Shown here: one piece after another, positions 24,024-36,600 of the stretch
How the letters are laid out: each line of letters begins with the position of its first letter
Numbering within the stretch: the first letter of the stretch is position 1
NCBI GenBank assembly: GCA_019914995.1
Contig: CM034127.1
Location: forward strand, 2,294,001-2,358,000
Length of the DNA: 64,000 nt
Source: Acanthochlamys bracteata
Lineage: Eukaryota > Streptophyta > Magnoliopsida > Pandanales > Velloziaceae
Reading direction: 5' to 3'
The notes under the pieces: model-generated
Databases searched by the model: none
Seen by the model: the letters and a program-made list of their open reading frames with translations, nothing else
Told to the model about the DNA's origin: nothing
Position numbers and translations under genes: made by a program

Positions 24024-24416
24024 ATGGCAGGTTCCAACACAGCAGCTCTCTTTCTCATCGTGAACATTTCTTTCTTGGCCATAGCAAATGCTTGTGGCGG
24101 TACTCATGGCGGTAGCAACGGTGATGGAAGTAACCCGAGTACTCCGTCCAGCAGCGGCAAGTGCCCTATGGACACGTTGAAGCTTGGTGTTTGTGCTAAC
24201 GTTCTACAAGGACTGATCAATATTAACATCGGCAAGCCGCCTAAGGAGCCATGCTGCCCCCTGCTCAACGGGCTCGTCAATCTCGAGGCGGCGGTTTGTC
24301 TTTGCACTGCGATTAAAGCTAACATTCTAGGCATCAACCTTAACCTTCCAATCGATCTCAGCCTTCTTCTCAACTACTGTGGCCAGAAGGTTCCCACTGG
24401 TTTCCAGTGCCCTTGA
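24024..24416 (+). CDS. Eight-cysteine (DC2.15-like) protein with Gly/Ser linker, member 3
   Basis: An intronless frame of 130 residues. Residues 1-23 are a signal peptide. The linker (about 24-46) is Gly/Ser/Asn-rich ([15 protein letters not shown]) rather than strongly proline-rich, so this member has largely lost the repetitive proline region that gives hybrid proline-rich proteins their name. The eight-cysteine motif has Cys at 47, 57, 77-78, 92, 94, 119 and 129, and the core is very close to members 1 and 2 ([46 protein letters not shown]). It is predicted to be secreted. A TATA box at 23921 fits this start. Confidence 0.92.
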   Translation: MAGSNTAALFLIVNISFLAIANACGGTHGGSNGDGSNPSTPSSSGKCPMDTLKLGVCANVLQGLININIGKPPKEPCCPLLNGLVNLEAAVCLCTAIKANILGINLNLPIDLSLLLNYCGQKVPTGFQCP

Positions 24417-26591
24417 ACATGATCAGAATCTAAAAGCCGTGGCGTTTGCTGATCTATCATGTTCGGTGTTTACTTCGCTTTAATTCAATGTGATTGTTAT
24501 TATTCTTCAGTACGTTGATTTGCTTTCATGTTGGTTTTCTATTTATTGCTGTTTCTGTTAATGTTTGATTGATCAGCTGTATTTCATGATGCAGCTGAAC
24601 ATTTGTTTCAATTAATAAAGTGGAATTATTACATTTATTTTCACGATAATAAAAAACATTCTTAACGACCTAAGTGTTAGAGACTGACAAATAATAGCGA
24701 CCAAATGAGTTAGGTCGATGCACATAAACCAGGACCTATTAAAAAAACAGTCGCTGTTACTACAACATTAGCAGCTGTTCAGTCCGCCGAAAAAAAGTAG
24801 AACAAATCTCGTATTAGAGAGAAAAAAAAAAAGATCAAAACTCTTGTCCAAGATTTATTCATGCTATCGCCATCCCCTCTCCTCCTGGTTTTCGGACTCA
24901 GGTCGTGGTTACCAACAAACTAGCAACCAGAGTAGACGTTAGTCATCGTTATTTTAGGGATCTGCGACAGAAAAGACTATAGTCGTGGTTAATCAAAATA
25001 TCAACAACCAGACGATATATATGTTGGTCGTGGTTAAGGAAGGAACTTGCAACCAAGAACACACAGTTGCGTTTAATGGAAATGTAGGCGGCCAACGCAG
25101 AAATTGGTTCCAGTTAGTAGACCATCGGCGACTATGGTCGTGGTAATCCAAATATTAGCATCCGTAATGCTAGTTTGGTCAAAGTTCTTGAAACATCCAT
25201 GACCCGAATTTTATTGGTCGCAGTTGCTTTAAAGCATCCACAACCAACGATTGACTTTAGTTGCAGATGCTTTATAAAAAATATTTTGAATAATAATGTT
25301 TATTCTTTTATTGAAATCTAATCTGTTAGATGTTATCTATAATTTTAATATATCATTCTAAAAAATTTCATGTAGTTTATATCCTTCATAATAGATAATT
25401 AATTGACATATATAATTTAATTAACTTTTGTGTATAAATCAGAATAGTAAATTACATCTAAGATTTCAAGTTTCATAGATTGATCAAAGTATAGATAGGC
25501 AAGTTGTATTTTGTGAAACACCATCTTGGTGGCATTTACGAACATTCCATGAACTAGTAAGTAAATGCGTCAATCAGTAATATAAAAGAATAATGAATAT
25601 GCTTATTCCATAGTTCATGCAATGTCCCAAAATATTTAATTGCGTCAAGTCTAATCATTCAAGTGTATTGTTGGGAGGATTTGGGTCGCGTCTTTTCATC
25701 GCCGGTTGCCAATGGGCATCGCTAGCTAAAAGGTAGCTGGTAGCCGTCAATGATCCATATATATGTGGCTTTAGTAATTAAACCCAACAGTTAATGCACA
25801 ATGTTTAAAACTCTTCTTTGCTTCAAACGGTGACCAAGATGAGGAATCTTTCACAAATTTTAGTTTCTTTGGAACCTAAATTTAAGCATTTTTTGACCAT
25901 TTACAACAACAGTAGTGATAGTTAAGCCTAATGCATTGGATTTTATCAGCTACTTCTATATGATTTTTCATGCTCTTGTGCCTTCTTAGGAACTATTTTT
26001 TGGACTATAAGGATTTTACATGTAAAATACTGGGGAATTGTGGATGTGCTCTCCAGCAAAGGACATGAAAGCATTATACCTGCAGGCACTCTCGTAGGCT
26101 AGTGTATACATACCTAAGATTTGAGGTTTCTCTTTGTCCTTGTTAAATTAATGTATGCAATATATCAACTTGATTTGGGTGTGTTGGGCCCGCTAAGGAC
26201 TTCTACTGACCAGAGTTAACGAATCAAATGAAGAAAGCCCATTGTTAGAGGAATTCGTGAAGCAGAAGTCCATTCGTTCACTCTAAACACCCGAGTACTC
26301 TCTCTGATTGATCATCACAACAAAAGATGAAAAGTTGTTGATATATTTATTGTTCATAACACATACGGAATATCATACTTCATTGACGTTCAATTCAGAA
26401 TTCAGATATACATTTTTAGCCATGCGCGTAGACAGCACGCTAAGCATGTCTGCAACCATCAAACTCAATATATTGTAGATTTAATAAGACAGACACTGAA
26501 GAGACTAACTTGCAGATTAACATAGACAAATCGCAAACAATTCTCAAACTAATACATAGTTATGTAGGGGAACTGAATTCATCGATCATTT
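24417..26591. other. Intergenic stretch between eight-cysteine genes 3 and 4
   Basis: It lies between the 3' ends of converging genes 3 and 4. About 24660-25270 is a transposon-like block with repeated GTCGTGGTTA motifs. The remainder has no supported gene. Confidence 0.5.
24660..25275. mobile_element. Decayed DNA-transposon-like block with repeated TGGTCGTGGTT motifs
   Basis: The motif recurs about five times: near 24904 (GTCGTGGTTACCAAC), 24981 (GTCGTGGTTAATC), 25025 (TGGTCGTGGTTAAGG), 25136 (TGGTCGTGGTAATCC) and 25216 (TGGTCGCAGTTGC). Each is followed by an approximate inverse such as CAACCAGA or CAACCAACGA, making weak palindromes. Short subterminal repeats of this kind are characteristic of CACTA-type elements. 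No transposase frame is left and the outer ends are not defined. Confidence 0.45.
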
Positions 26592-27005
26592 CTAAGCGCA
26601 TTTGTACCCTGCAGCAAATTTGTTGCCGCACCCACAGGTGTTCAGCATCATTGAAAGCTTCATGGAGATGTCAGTTTTGATCAAGCCGAAAACACCGCCC
26701 TTAACAGCACTACAGAGGCAGAGCACCGCTTCTCCGTCAGTCAAACTCTTCAGAAGAGTGCAGCAAGAGTTTGCCCCAATGACAATACTAATAACTCCAC
26801 CGAGCAAATCGCCGCATGCAGAGAACTGCAGGATGTCTTTTGGGCACTTGGTGCTGGAGTGGATAGTTATCGGGTGTTTCGGGCCTTTCGGCGATGGTTT
26901 GGAAGGAGTGCAAGAATTTTTGGTGCTGGTGGTGTTGGTGAAGAAGAGCGTGGTGAGTAGAAGTGAAAGAACAACTCCTGCTTTCATACTGGTAATGGAA
27001 GCCAT
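26592..27005 (-). CDS. Divergent eight-cysteine secreted protein, member 4
   Basis: An intronless minus-strand frame of 137 residues. Residues 1-28 are signal-peptide like, followed by a Pro/Lys/Ser/His linker (TPSKPSPKGPKHP). The eight-cysteine core has Cys at 54, 64, 81-82, 96, 98, 124 and 136, plus a ninth Cys at 126 (CGCGNKFAAGYKC). It lacks the [12 protein letters not shown] signature of its neighbours, having CPKDILQFSACGDLL instead, and has SLTDGEAVLCLCSAVKGGVFG and KLSMMLNTCGCG. It is therefore an old paralogue or a separate subfamily, not a recent tandem copy. A TATA box at 27088-27081 lies about 80 bp upstream. Confidence 0.88.
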   Translation of the reverse strand: MASITSMKAGVVLSLLLTTLFFTNTTSTKNSCTPSKPSPKGPKHPITIHSSTKCPKDILQFSACGDLLGGVISIVIGANSCCTLLKSLTDGEAVLCLCSAVKGGVFGLIKTDISMKLSMMLNTCGCGNKFAAGYKCA

Positions 27006-27080
27006 TCCGATATATGTAGACTGGACTTGTACTTCTAAAGTGTTTGATGTGTTGCTGATATTTGTAAGAGGAGGTTCTGC

Positions 27081-27088
27081 TATTTATA
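27081..27088 (-). promoter_or_regulatory. TATA box of eight-cysteine gene 4
   Basis: On the minus strand this reads CCTATAAATA, about 76 bp upstream of the ATG at 27005. Confidence 0.6.
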
Positions 27089-28080
27089 GGATCCAGATGA
27101 ACACAGTAGTGGTGAATGTGAGCACATAAAGTGAGCTGGAGATGAAAGCTATTGCTTTCTAGTTACGGTGAAGCTCTACAAGCGCTTAAGCAGAAGTTGC
27201 ATGGACTCAATTAAGCTTATAGATTGCCAGATAATCAGTACTTAGTAAAGCTGGTCTACTTGCTTTCAGATACATGTTATTTGTCTGGGGCAGCCTATGA
27301 GTTCTGTTCTAGAACTGGTAACATATTCCAATTCAGATCGAGTATCTTCCCGGAAAATTTCCAAGTTTAGAAAGAGATATATTGATGAGTCACGGATTCC
27401 AACTGCTTAGAATTATTGATGAAATTGAACGAGGACGTAGTAGAACCATTGCTGACAAAATTATCTTTTATATTTAAGTAAAAAGATTGGCATCGCTTGT
27501 GTTATAAAGTATTTGTGAATGTTATAAAGTTTGCATCGCTTGTGTAGTTTGTGGCGTTGCTATTAACTAGGAATAAAAGTTAATTTGTCACTCAAATATT
27601 TTCCTTTTCGGTTATCTCTCAACATTTCAATATATATTTCTTTTCTTTATCAATAGCTGCATTTTTCAGGTACAAATTTTGTTTTCCTTTCCTAAAATCA
27701 AGTGGAATTTTAAGTGTTGATGACGACCGCATAGGCCCTTTATATAATATAGGCATGTTTTCCCTCCAGAATTTGCTCTTTGGCTGTAATCTGTGGAATT
27801 AAATAACAAGGTTTATCAATTAATATAGGCAAGAATGGCATGCTGACAATGGAGTTGCAGTCCAGATCTGCTGTGAAGGTTCTATCTGGTAAGGTAGGGT
27901 TACCATCAGTCATCATAAGAGAAAATGAAATTCATTTGTCATTGAACTTTATGCGTTCCAAAACATCTCCCTCATGATCTTCATCCGAGGTATGATCTGC
28001 CAACGCTTTCCTCTATCTAGTACCTCCTAGACTTCATCCAGGGGAACATATGCATCTCAAATTTTGGTTGTAAAAACCAG

Positions 28081-28263
28081 GATGATTACCTGAACTGGCT
28101 TGCTGCTGAAACTGGTTTACCAGTACCGATAGAGGAGTGGATGATATTATGGGGCGGGGCTATGAGAATGAAACTCTCCGCAGATGATGACTCACTCCAT
28201 GACAAATGGGATGCACTTTGCTGGGACAAGCAATTAAAGCCCTTCAAATTCCTGATTTGCTGA
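28081..28263 (+). pseudogene. Isolated coding-like exon of unknown family
   Basis: An acceptor-like AAACCAG precedes 61 in-frame codons ending in TGA. The translation begins DDYLNWLAAETGLPVPIEEW and continues with MILWGGAMRMKLSADDDSLH, then a Trp-rich stretch DKWDALCWDKQLKPF. Composition and codon structure look protein-like. The order (TGLPV..., a hydrophobic pair, GG, then DDDSLHD) loosely recalls the middle of a ubiquitin-like fold, but that is a guess. A possible upstream frame from the ATG at 27849 is open for about 40 codons. I found no complete gene, so it may be a captured fragment or relic. Confidence 0.25.
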
Positions 28264-30470
28264 TTTACCAATCGTCTCGTGAGCATGCTTTTCTTTCTTT
28301 CTTTCTTTGGCTCATTCCATTTTTGTAATACGTAACGTAAGATATAATTTTCTAATCCAAAGAGAGCAATCACGGTAGTTCACCTGCTTGACTTCCAGAC
28401 AGGGAGCTACGAATGTTACTATTATGTCTCTGTTGTCAACCTTTACAATCATGAAGATTTCACTACGTCACTCAAGCACAACCAAGAACGCAATCTGCAA
28501 GAATTAGTTCTTACTCCAAAACTCCTAGTAACCTTGGTAGCTGTCTTCGTGCTCAATTCTTCTGCTGTTCTTTTAACATATATTTGAATCGATGCATTTG
28601 CTCAACAATCTCAGTGATCATTAAACTCATTACCTCAATCGTCATGTTTCAAACTTTCTCCTTAAATTGCATTATAGGTCTGGCCGGTGCAAAATGGATA
28701 AGGTCTTCTCAGTATGTTAACACACTTGGAGATCGACAATTCATAGCTTGATGAAGGCAATAAGAAACAATGCTCTGCTTTCTTGTTGTATTGTTATTAT
28801 CTACAATCACAAAAATTGCTTCTCATAATCTTGAATCCAATGAATTACTCATCTCCGCGTGCTACAGTTCTCTTTTCCAAAAGCTTTTTTCAATAAAATC
28901 AATATTAATCCATCGATCTCTATCGTTTCTCCGGCTCTGATCTAAATCTATAATGATTGATTCAGTAGAGAAAGCAAGAGGATCATCAATATTCAATAAG
29001 AACAAAATACCTTCAATAATTCATGTAAACAAATCCACTTGTCAACTGCTATTTGGATAAGGATCATTAAAGGGATCAAGAAACCTCTATTAGTTGAGTT
29101 TGTTTCGATTCAAAACTTAAACATGCAATAATTTCACTTCACGTAGAACTAGAATTCAATGACTCTATTAATGGAATATGACATATATTCATTAACTCAA
29201 TGAGTGTAAACATAGATCAACAACTGTGTATTAATTTGTAGGATTCCGTGGACTGTTTTGCCCATTCTCATCGAAAGCAACTCGTTATTAACAACTGATT
29301 ATTATGGGAAAATTATATTAGTGATGATTAAATACTGTACATGTTATTAAATGGCTCTACAGTGTGGAGGGAGAAGGCAACAACCAACAAGTTGGGAAGG
29401 TTTCATCCGTGTAGCAACTAGCAAGCAAGCAAGAGATTCCATTCAATTAATCAAGTGACAACTTAATTGGGTAAGCTTCTAGTTTGTAGCACATCTTAGA
29501 TCTATAACTATTGATTCGCTTAAGAATTGTGGTGCTAATAATATTGAAGCCAACTTCAGAAACTGCTCAAAAGACATTTGTCAGGATAACTTTGGCTACA
29601 TACAAACTTCACTTTCTTGGTTCTGATTCAGTTTGGAAATGTGGTTCATGTTGTGCCCACTTAGGTCCATGCCACTGACTTCCTTCGAGAGTGATAGCTT
29701 ATCTGCCTGATCAGATAATCATGATTCAGACCCTTTTACATATATAGAGCTAAGTAACATTGCAAGATCTTTCAAGTTTGAGATAAATTTTAATGTAGTT
29801 TGCAAACAAATGACACTAACTAGGAGCAACAAGAAATACAACATTCCCATGTTGTGTATGATTATCATACACCACAAAATCAGAAGCTGTTTATAGATTG
29901 GACAATGCTTCACACGACTTCTGTTAAACTTTTTTCACGAGATTTCTAGTCATATATTTTTTCAAATGATGGAATTGCTCTCGTTTCTGGTACGTTTCTG
30001 TTAAACTCCATATACTTTTTCTAGTCACATAAGCAACTAATGTAAGTACGTTTCTGGTAGAATCTGTCTTAACTATATACTTTTATAAATTTTTTTAACA
30101 AACTTACTTATTTAATAATTTATTTTTTACTTACTTTACAAAATTATTTCGAAACAAAAAACAAACAACACATGTCCTAAACAAACACTTTCTGCATCTA
30201 TCTATTACTCGTGATGTGCCATATGGAAGAACTAAGGCTATTAAAGCAGAATAAAATAACACAATTTTGAAGATGAAGAATGGTTGTTGTTGCTACCGCC
30301 GACTTCTCTTGTAGCTCAGTTTATGCACGCAATCACTTTGAATTATGAATCACCTGAAAACATTTGGGAAAGAAAAGATTCCAGCTATGCATTCCTTGGA
30401 ACAAGAAAAATGTGGAGAAAATTATACTAAGATCGTGGTTGGTAATGATATTGAATCAATGCCAATTATT

Positions 30471-30712
30471 TGGAGAGTCTAAAAAAATATTTAGAAGTCT
30501 TTATAGAATAAAATTTTTTTAAATAAAAATTATTTGTGTCTTATTTTAATAAACAAATTTTATTATTTTAATTAAAAAATAATAATAAATAAATAATAAT
30601 AAATTTTTTCTATTTTTTAATTTTTATATAAATTTTATTAAATGTTATAAAAAAATTATTAAAAATATGAAATAAAAATAATAAGTTACTTTTCAGGTAA
30701 GTGTTGCCGAAC
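30471..30712. mobile_element. AT-rich CGTTTG-family element, about 240 bp
   Basis: It begins near GGAGAGTCTAAAAAAATATT and ends AGTGTTGCCGAAC. The interior contains AAAAAATAATAATAAATAAA and TTTTTATATAAATTTTATTA blocks shared with the copies at 35801 and 17711. Confidence 0.45.
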
Positions 30713-31654
30713 AATTCCTAATTAATTTCTAAGGTTTGCCATGATTGTTTGACCTTTATTATGTTTAGTGCGTCATTAGTTCGTCTTTCTTGTTTTTTAT
30801 TTAGAGGGAGATGAGCGGCAAATAATATTAGTCCAAGGTTTAGATGGTGCACGTAACCTTGAATATTTTTAAAGTTTTAATAAAGTTTTGTTTTGCATTT
30901 GGCTCGAAAGACAGGCATGATTATTTAAAGGAGTTCTCATTAATTGCATCATGTGTAATTAAAATATATACCTAACTTGTTGACAATAGGAATGGCCTCC
31001 ATATTACATACATCTGCATGTTACATATATCTTTCATAAAACTTTAAACACTGGAAACTTGGTGGAAAAAGAAATATTCTATGTTTAATTTACTCATGTT
31101 AAATTCTATAAGACAACTTCATTTGTCAAAAGTTTAGTGACTAGAAAACATGAGATAATAAAAGAAAGTAACTTTTGGTTTATGGCCTCAAACAAGATAT
31201 ATTAACTCTTTCTTTCTCTGTTTTCTCCGGAAAAAGAAAAGGTACACCAAATAAATCCCTTTAGTGCCTATACAGATCTTTAGTTGGAGAATTTTCTAAG
31301 CAAGGATGCGTGAAACAGTAAGCAAATACCAAAAGCTTTTAATTTCATAGCAGTTTTCGTACATTTTATACATTGGAGCGAGATATTAGCACCACTGTTT
31401 AGGTATTTAATAGAACAACCTTTTGCTTGTAATTGTGTTGGAGCGAGGGTTGCTAAAATTCTATAAACAAGTTCAGTACTGTAGGGATTGTGATTGAAGA
31501 AAACAAGAAGCTAAAGTATTTTTAATTACATTTAAGTGATTTTTGCGAAAATAAATTTTGTAAGAATAAAATTCAGTAAAAAATAAAATTCCATAGAAAT
31601 AAAATTCGGACAGTAATTGAAACATATGCAGTGAAATTTAAAATTAAAATTCTA

Positions 31655-32350
31655 AGATTGAGTCTCTATACTAAAAAAATTGACTAATTTTTTAAAAATT
31701 ATCATCCCAGATTTTTAAACACATATCTATTTTCGTATTCAGTTAATGTGAGACTATTAAAAAGCATGGACGGTTAAGCTCACCAAGTTATGGTCCATTT
31801 GACCCAATTCAAAATAAATTGCTGGCATATCTCTTAATTAGCTAGCCTTTTTTTTATTTGAGTATAATTCTATATCCCTACACTACTAATACGGTTTTAA
31901 TTTACCAAATTAGTCTGTCTTTTATTCGGGCCCATCAAGTCTTATACGTTACTAATCTAGACCTAGCATAATTTTTGAGTTCCAACAGCCTCTCCTAACA
32001 ACACGTCAGGTGGCTCCATTCTACCGAATTTTCATACCAATTATAGAATCGAATTTTTACACTAAAAAAATTATCTAATTGTTTAAGAATTAGCATTCCT
32101 TACTTATAATTATATATCGATTCTATCATATAGTCAATGTAGAATTATTAAAAGACGTGGACAATTAAGCCCACCAAGTTAGAATTCACTTAGTCTAATA
32201 AAAAATGAGTTACTGGTCCAACTCGAAATTAGCTAATCCGTGTTCATTTGAGCATCATTTTAAATTCCTACGCTATTAATCCGGCTCTATCCCACCAAGA
32301 TATACATACTACTAATCCAGATCTAGCATAATTTGAAAATCCAACAAATT
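31655..32350. repeat. Diverged direct duplication with about 390 bp offset
   Basis: Copy A (about 31655-31990) and copy B (about 32045-32350) share collinear blocks. TCTCTATACTAAAAAAATTG pairs with TTTTTACACTAAAAAAATTA; GACTATTAAAAAGCATGGAC with GAATTATTAAAAGACGTGGA; CTCACCAAGTTA with CCCACCAAGTTA; and CTAGACCTAGCATAATTT with CCAGATCTAGCATAATTT. It is non-coding, probably part of a dispersed repeat that duplicated in tandem. Confidence 0.6.
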
Positions 32351-33525
32351 TTGATAAGAATAGAATTTGATATAGAAATAAAAATAAAATTTTTAATGAT
32401 AATTAAAACACATAAAATAATAGAACAATTTGAAGAGAAAAAATAAAATTTCTAGCGATAAAATATGCTCTAAATGAACTCTTTGATCTTTATTCTGTAT
32501 TGGCAACATGCAAGGGCTTTGTTTTCTCCTCATTTTGGTATAATAATCGTAAGCTTTTCATATAATAGATGAGAATTTAATCGTATGCAAAGTTAATACA
32601 CCATTAACGAAAAAGGTTTTCATCTATCAAAGTGCTAGTGGGTGAAGGATTTGCAGTCAACAAGAAGCACCTTTTTGCCTCCCAAATGAATTTGTGAAAG
32701 GAGAGAATTTTCTTTTCAAGTATTAATTTGTATTACATGGTCATGGTCGATTTCTTTCTTTTTGTCTATCGTTTCCCTTATCTTTCAACAATACATGTCG
32801 TGTGGATATTCTCTTTCATTCTTTATCAACATTCCTTCAAAGAAAAAGAAAAAGAAAAAGAAGCACCAATTATTGCAGAAGTATATGTTTATAAAAAAAT
32901 CAATTTGCGGAGCTTCATTTGACTTGTCAAAGCCATGGCATTAGCGTGACTTGCTAAGACTCATCAGGAACATGGCAGAACCATTTCTGCCTAACCAAAA
33001 CAAATAAAACAATAGTTGAGCCTAAGCTTATGCGTAATATTCAAGAATTATTAGAACGCTACTGCTAATGACCGTAACATTAATTCGATACTGCCAACTT
33101 TGAAGGTCCTGCCTTTATCGAACAAGAGGAGGCGCATCCTTTAATGTCCAAGAGATGTTTGGGTGGTTATTGAACTTTAATTTTGTGTCGTCAAAAATTG
33201 ACCGTTGTTGCCTTCTTTCCTTTTGGATCCTTGCACAAATGATGGAACAAGCAAAATGGAATCAGAGTCAATCAAAAAATGATAGAATTCACCCACTATG
33301 ATGAGTCTATGACACATGAAAATACACGAACAATCTTTAAGGAATCGTCTGACGTGCAACACATCAACGGAGAACAACGGTGAATTCTCCATCATGTTGT
33401 TTATAGGAAGAAAGATGGAGGGTATTTTTGAAACATTGGAGGGGTTTCCTGTACTACCAAACTCCCAAGGTTTTATTTTGCATATTTCCTCAATTATTAG
33501 GACTGAATTACTCTTCCAAATCCCT

Positions 33526-33533
33526 TATATAAA
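33526..33533 (+). promoter_or_regulatory. TATA box of the NPF6 transporter gene
   Basis: TATATAAA in CCCTTATATAAACACC lies about 157 bp upstream of the ATG at 33683. Confidence 0.6.
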
Positions 33534-33682
33534 CACCTCGCTCCACAACTCCCTTCTCAAACTAAGCTCAGTAGCCAACCCCGTCTTTGTCCACCAGTCC
33601 TTCCAACGAACACCTTCTCCCTCACTCTTTAATCCCCCCATCTCATTTCCATCCTGCTTGCATAGAAGAAGAATTAAAGACG

Positions 33683-36600
33683 ATGAAACAGAGCTCACTA
33701 GGCATCGGGTTGTCGGAGAATGACGCCTCGGGCGAGGTCCTATCTGATGCTTGGGACTTCAAAGGACGGCCATCACTCCTATCGCAAAGCGGCGGATGGA
33801 CGAGCGCTGCCATGATCCTTGGTATATCTATACATATGCCAACTTTCTTTCATGGCTTATTCAACTGTTCTCCTCTCTGCCATTGTTTTCCAAGGAAATG
33901 TAAAGTAACAAAACAAGTAGTACCGCTGGTTCTTTTTATGACCAGGGGTGGAGCTCTGTGAACGGTTAACAACGTTGGGTATCGCGGTAAACTTGGTCAC
34001 GTACCTTACCGGAACGATGCATATGGGCAATGCTGCCGCTGCCAACACTGTCACTAACTTCATGGGCACTTCCTTCATGCTCTGCCTTCTCGGCGGCTTC
34101 ATCGCCGACACTTATCTCGGCAGGTTGATTTAATTCTTCTTGATTATTCTTTTTTCTCCTTAGAATAATGGTTAAAAGTGAACATGTTACTATTGCTTGG
34201 GAACTTACAGGTACTTGACAATCACGATCTTCACAGCTGTTCAAGCCATGGTAAGACCAAAATTTTCAAACCCAACAATTTGATAGACTTTATGTGAAGT
34301 TGAATTTAAAACGTCTAAGACTTTTTGTTGTATGGCAGGGAGTAACTATCCTAACAATCTCAACGGCAGCACCGGGGCTTCGTCCAGCTCCATGCTCAGA
34401 TCCATCAGCAGGAATCTGCGAGAAAGCAAACGGTATGCAGCTAGGAATACTCTACCTTGCACTGTACTTAACTGCTCTCGGCACCGGCGGGCTCAAATCG
34501 AGCGTTTCCGGCTTCGGTTCCGACCAGTTCGACGATTCCGAGCCCAAAGAAAAGCGACAAATGATGAAGTTCTTCAATTGGTTCTTCTTCCTCATCAGCA
34601 TCGGCTCCCTTCTCGCCGTCACTGTTCTTGTCTATATTCAAGATCAACTTGGCAGACGGTGGGGGTATGGCGTATGCGCCGCCGCTATCGTCTGCGGTCT
34701 TGCAGTTTTTCTTTCAGGAACTAGAAGGTACAGGTTTAAGAAGCTTGCAGGCAGTCCGCTGACGCAGATCGCCACTGTGGTAGCACAAGCATGGAAGAAG
34801 AGAAGGCTTGAGTTGCCATCTGACCCGGCGATGCTGTATAATGTGGACATGGTTGCTGCAGCAGAGATGGAGAACGGTGGTGGGAAGAAGAGCAAGGCCA
34901 AGCCAAAGCTTCCTCACACCAAACAGTTCAGGTAACCAAAACAAATCTTTTTCTGATTTCTCCATGTTCAATTCGTCATCAGTCAGTTAACTTACACTAC
35001 ACTTTTTCAGTTGTAGTGTTATACAATAAACTGTTACTAAGACAATAGGGTCATGCCTTAGTTATCTGTCATGGTGTTCCGGTTTCGGTTCGTAAGATAC
35101 CCGGGTTGAATAAACTAAAAGAAATGGAAACCCCGTTGTGAATAAGGTAAAAGCCATAACTTCATTAAGAGAATTTGAGTGAATATTCACATTAGCTAGA
35201 TAGGAGCCGCGGACCCAGCCAACAAATAGCTATTATTTGGAATACGAAACTCCGGTATTTTCATCAATAATTAACCAGCAGCACTATTCGAAAGCCAGCT
35301 ACCTGTCTGGCTGTTCAATATAACACCAGCTACATGGCAGACGCCACGTGAAAGTGATCACATCCATTTCTGAGCAGCCCCAACACTAACTGAGATTTTA
35401 GAACAATACATAGTTACCTTCCCCAGGTGATACCTCAAACAAAACCATACCCTCAATAATGGGTTTGATTTCTATTCAAAGGAACCTTCAAATCGGGTGC
35501 CCGTGACACATACATAACAACACAGTTCTGTAACTAGGGACATGCAAATGGTATGTTCTTATGTGCATACGCAAGTGGGATAACTCTGGGCATTTGTCTC
35601 ATGTATCTTTATACATTCATGTTCAAGAAGGAATCTGCAGCCTCTTTTTGATACTTAGAATCTCTTCCCAAATCATGAACCATTTGGTTGGCAACTGGCC
35701 AACGTACATGTGTATGCATACCGTGGCATGGGCTCCTACAACACCAGTGCAGTAGTGCAAGAATTAAATAGGATTGGGTCCATATTAACTTTTCTGGAGA
35801 CGTTTAGAAATACTTTTAAAATAAAATTTTTTTAAAATAAAAATATTTTTATTTTTTTATTTTAAAAAATAATAATAATAAATAATAATAAAATTGTACT
35901 ATATAAAATTTTTTATATTTTTTAAAATTTTAAATAAATTATTTAAATATATATTAAAAATATATTAACGATATAAAAAACAATTAAAAAGTTATTTTTG
36001 AAAAAGATGTCAAACGGCTTTCTGTAGCCCGAAGAAATCCAAATCCTGATTCTGGAAAGACGTCTGTAGTCTCTGTCTTAGTATCAATTCCTGCTAAAGT
36101 TTTTGACACAAGCGACAAGATTCATCAGATTGGTTCACCCTCTCATCTCAAGCCGTTCATACAACACATCATCACTCAATCTCACCCACTGCAATGGTCC
36201 CACCTACCTATTCATTCATTATTATTCAGTAAATCATTCAACCAAAAAGAATTACTTTAGAACGCTTCATTATCGCTGTATTAACTAACCTTTCACGCAA
36301 TCGATATCTTCATTCTGTGGTGAAAGCGACTCCATTTCTAGAAGCACTTGAGTTCTTGTCTCACTATCATACGCATGTATATACAGTATACACATAGGTA
36401 GTGCTGAATCCAGTATGTACGTAGGTACGTATATATAGACTAATGCATGATTGTTGTTTTCAGGTTTTTGGACCGAGCCGCGATCATCGAAGACGGACCG
36501 GAAGCAGAAGCAGAATTCAGGCAGGACAAACGGAGGCTATCCACACTAACAGACGTAGAGGAGGTGAAGATGGTGATCAGAATGCTGCCAATCTGGGCGA

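Larger units (their letters stand above)
27089..33525. other. Gene-poor intergenic stretch
   Basis: About 6.4 kb with no confident gene. It contains a coding-like exon at 28081-28263, an AT-rich element at 30471-30712, a diverged direct duplication at about 31655-32350 and the promoter region of the NPF transporter at its right end. Other open frames here are short and resemble no family. Confidence 0.5.

Noticed and set aside
34332-34724. Arg/Ser-rich frame overlapping NPF6 exon 4
   Set aside because: It is an out-of-frame shadow of the transporter coding sequence.
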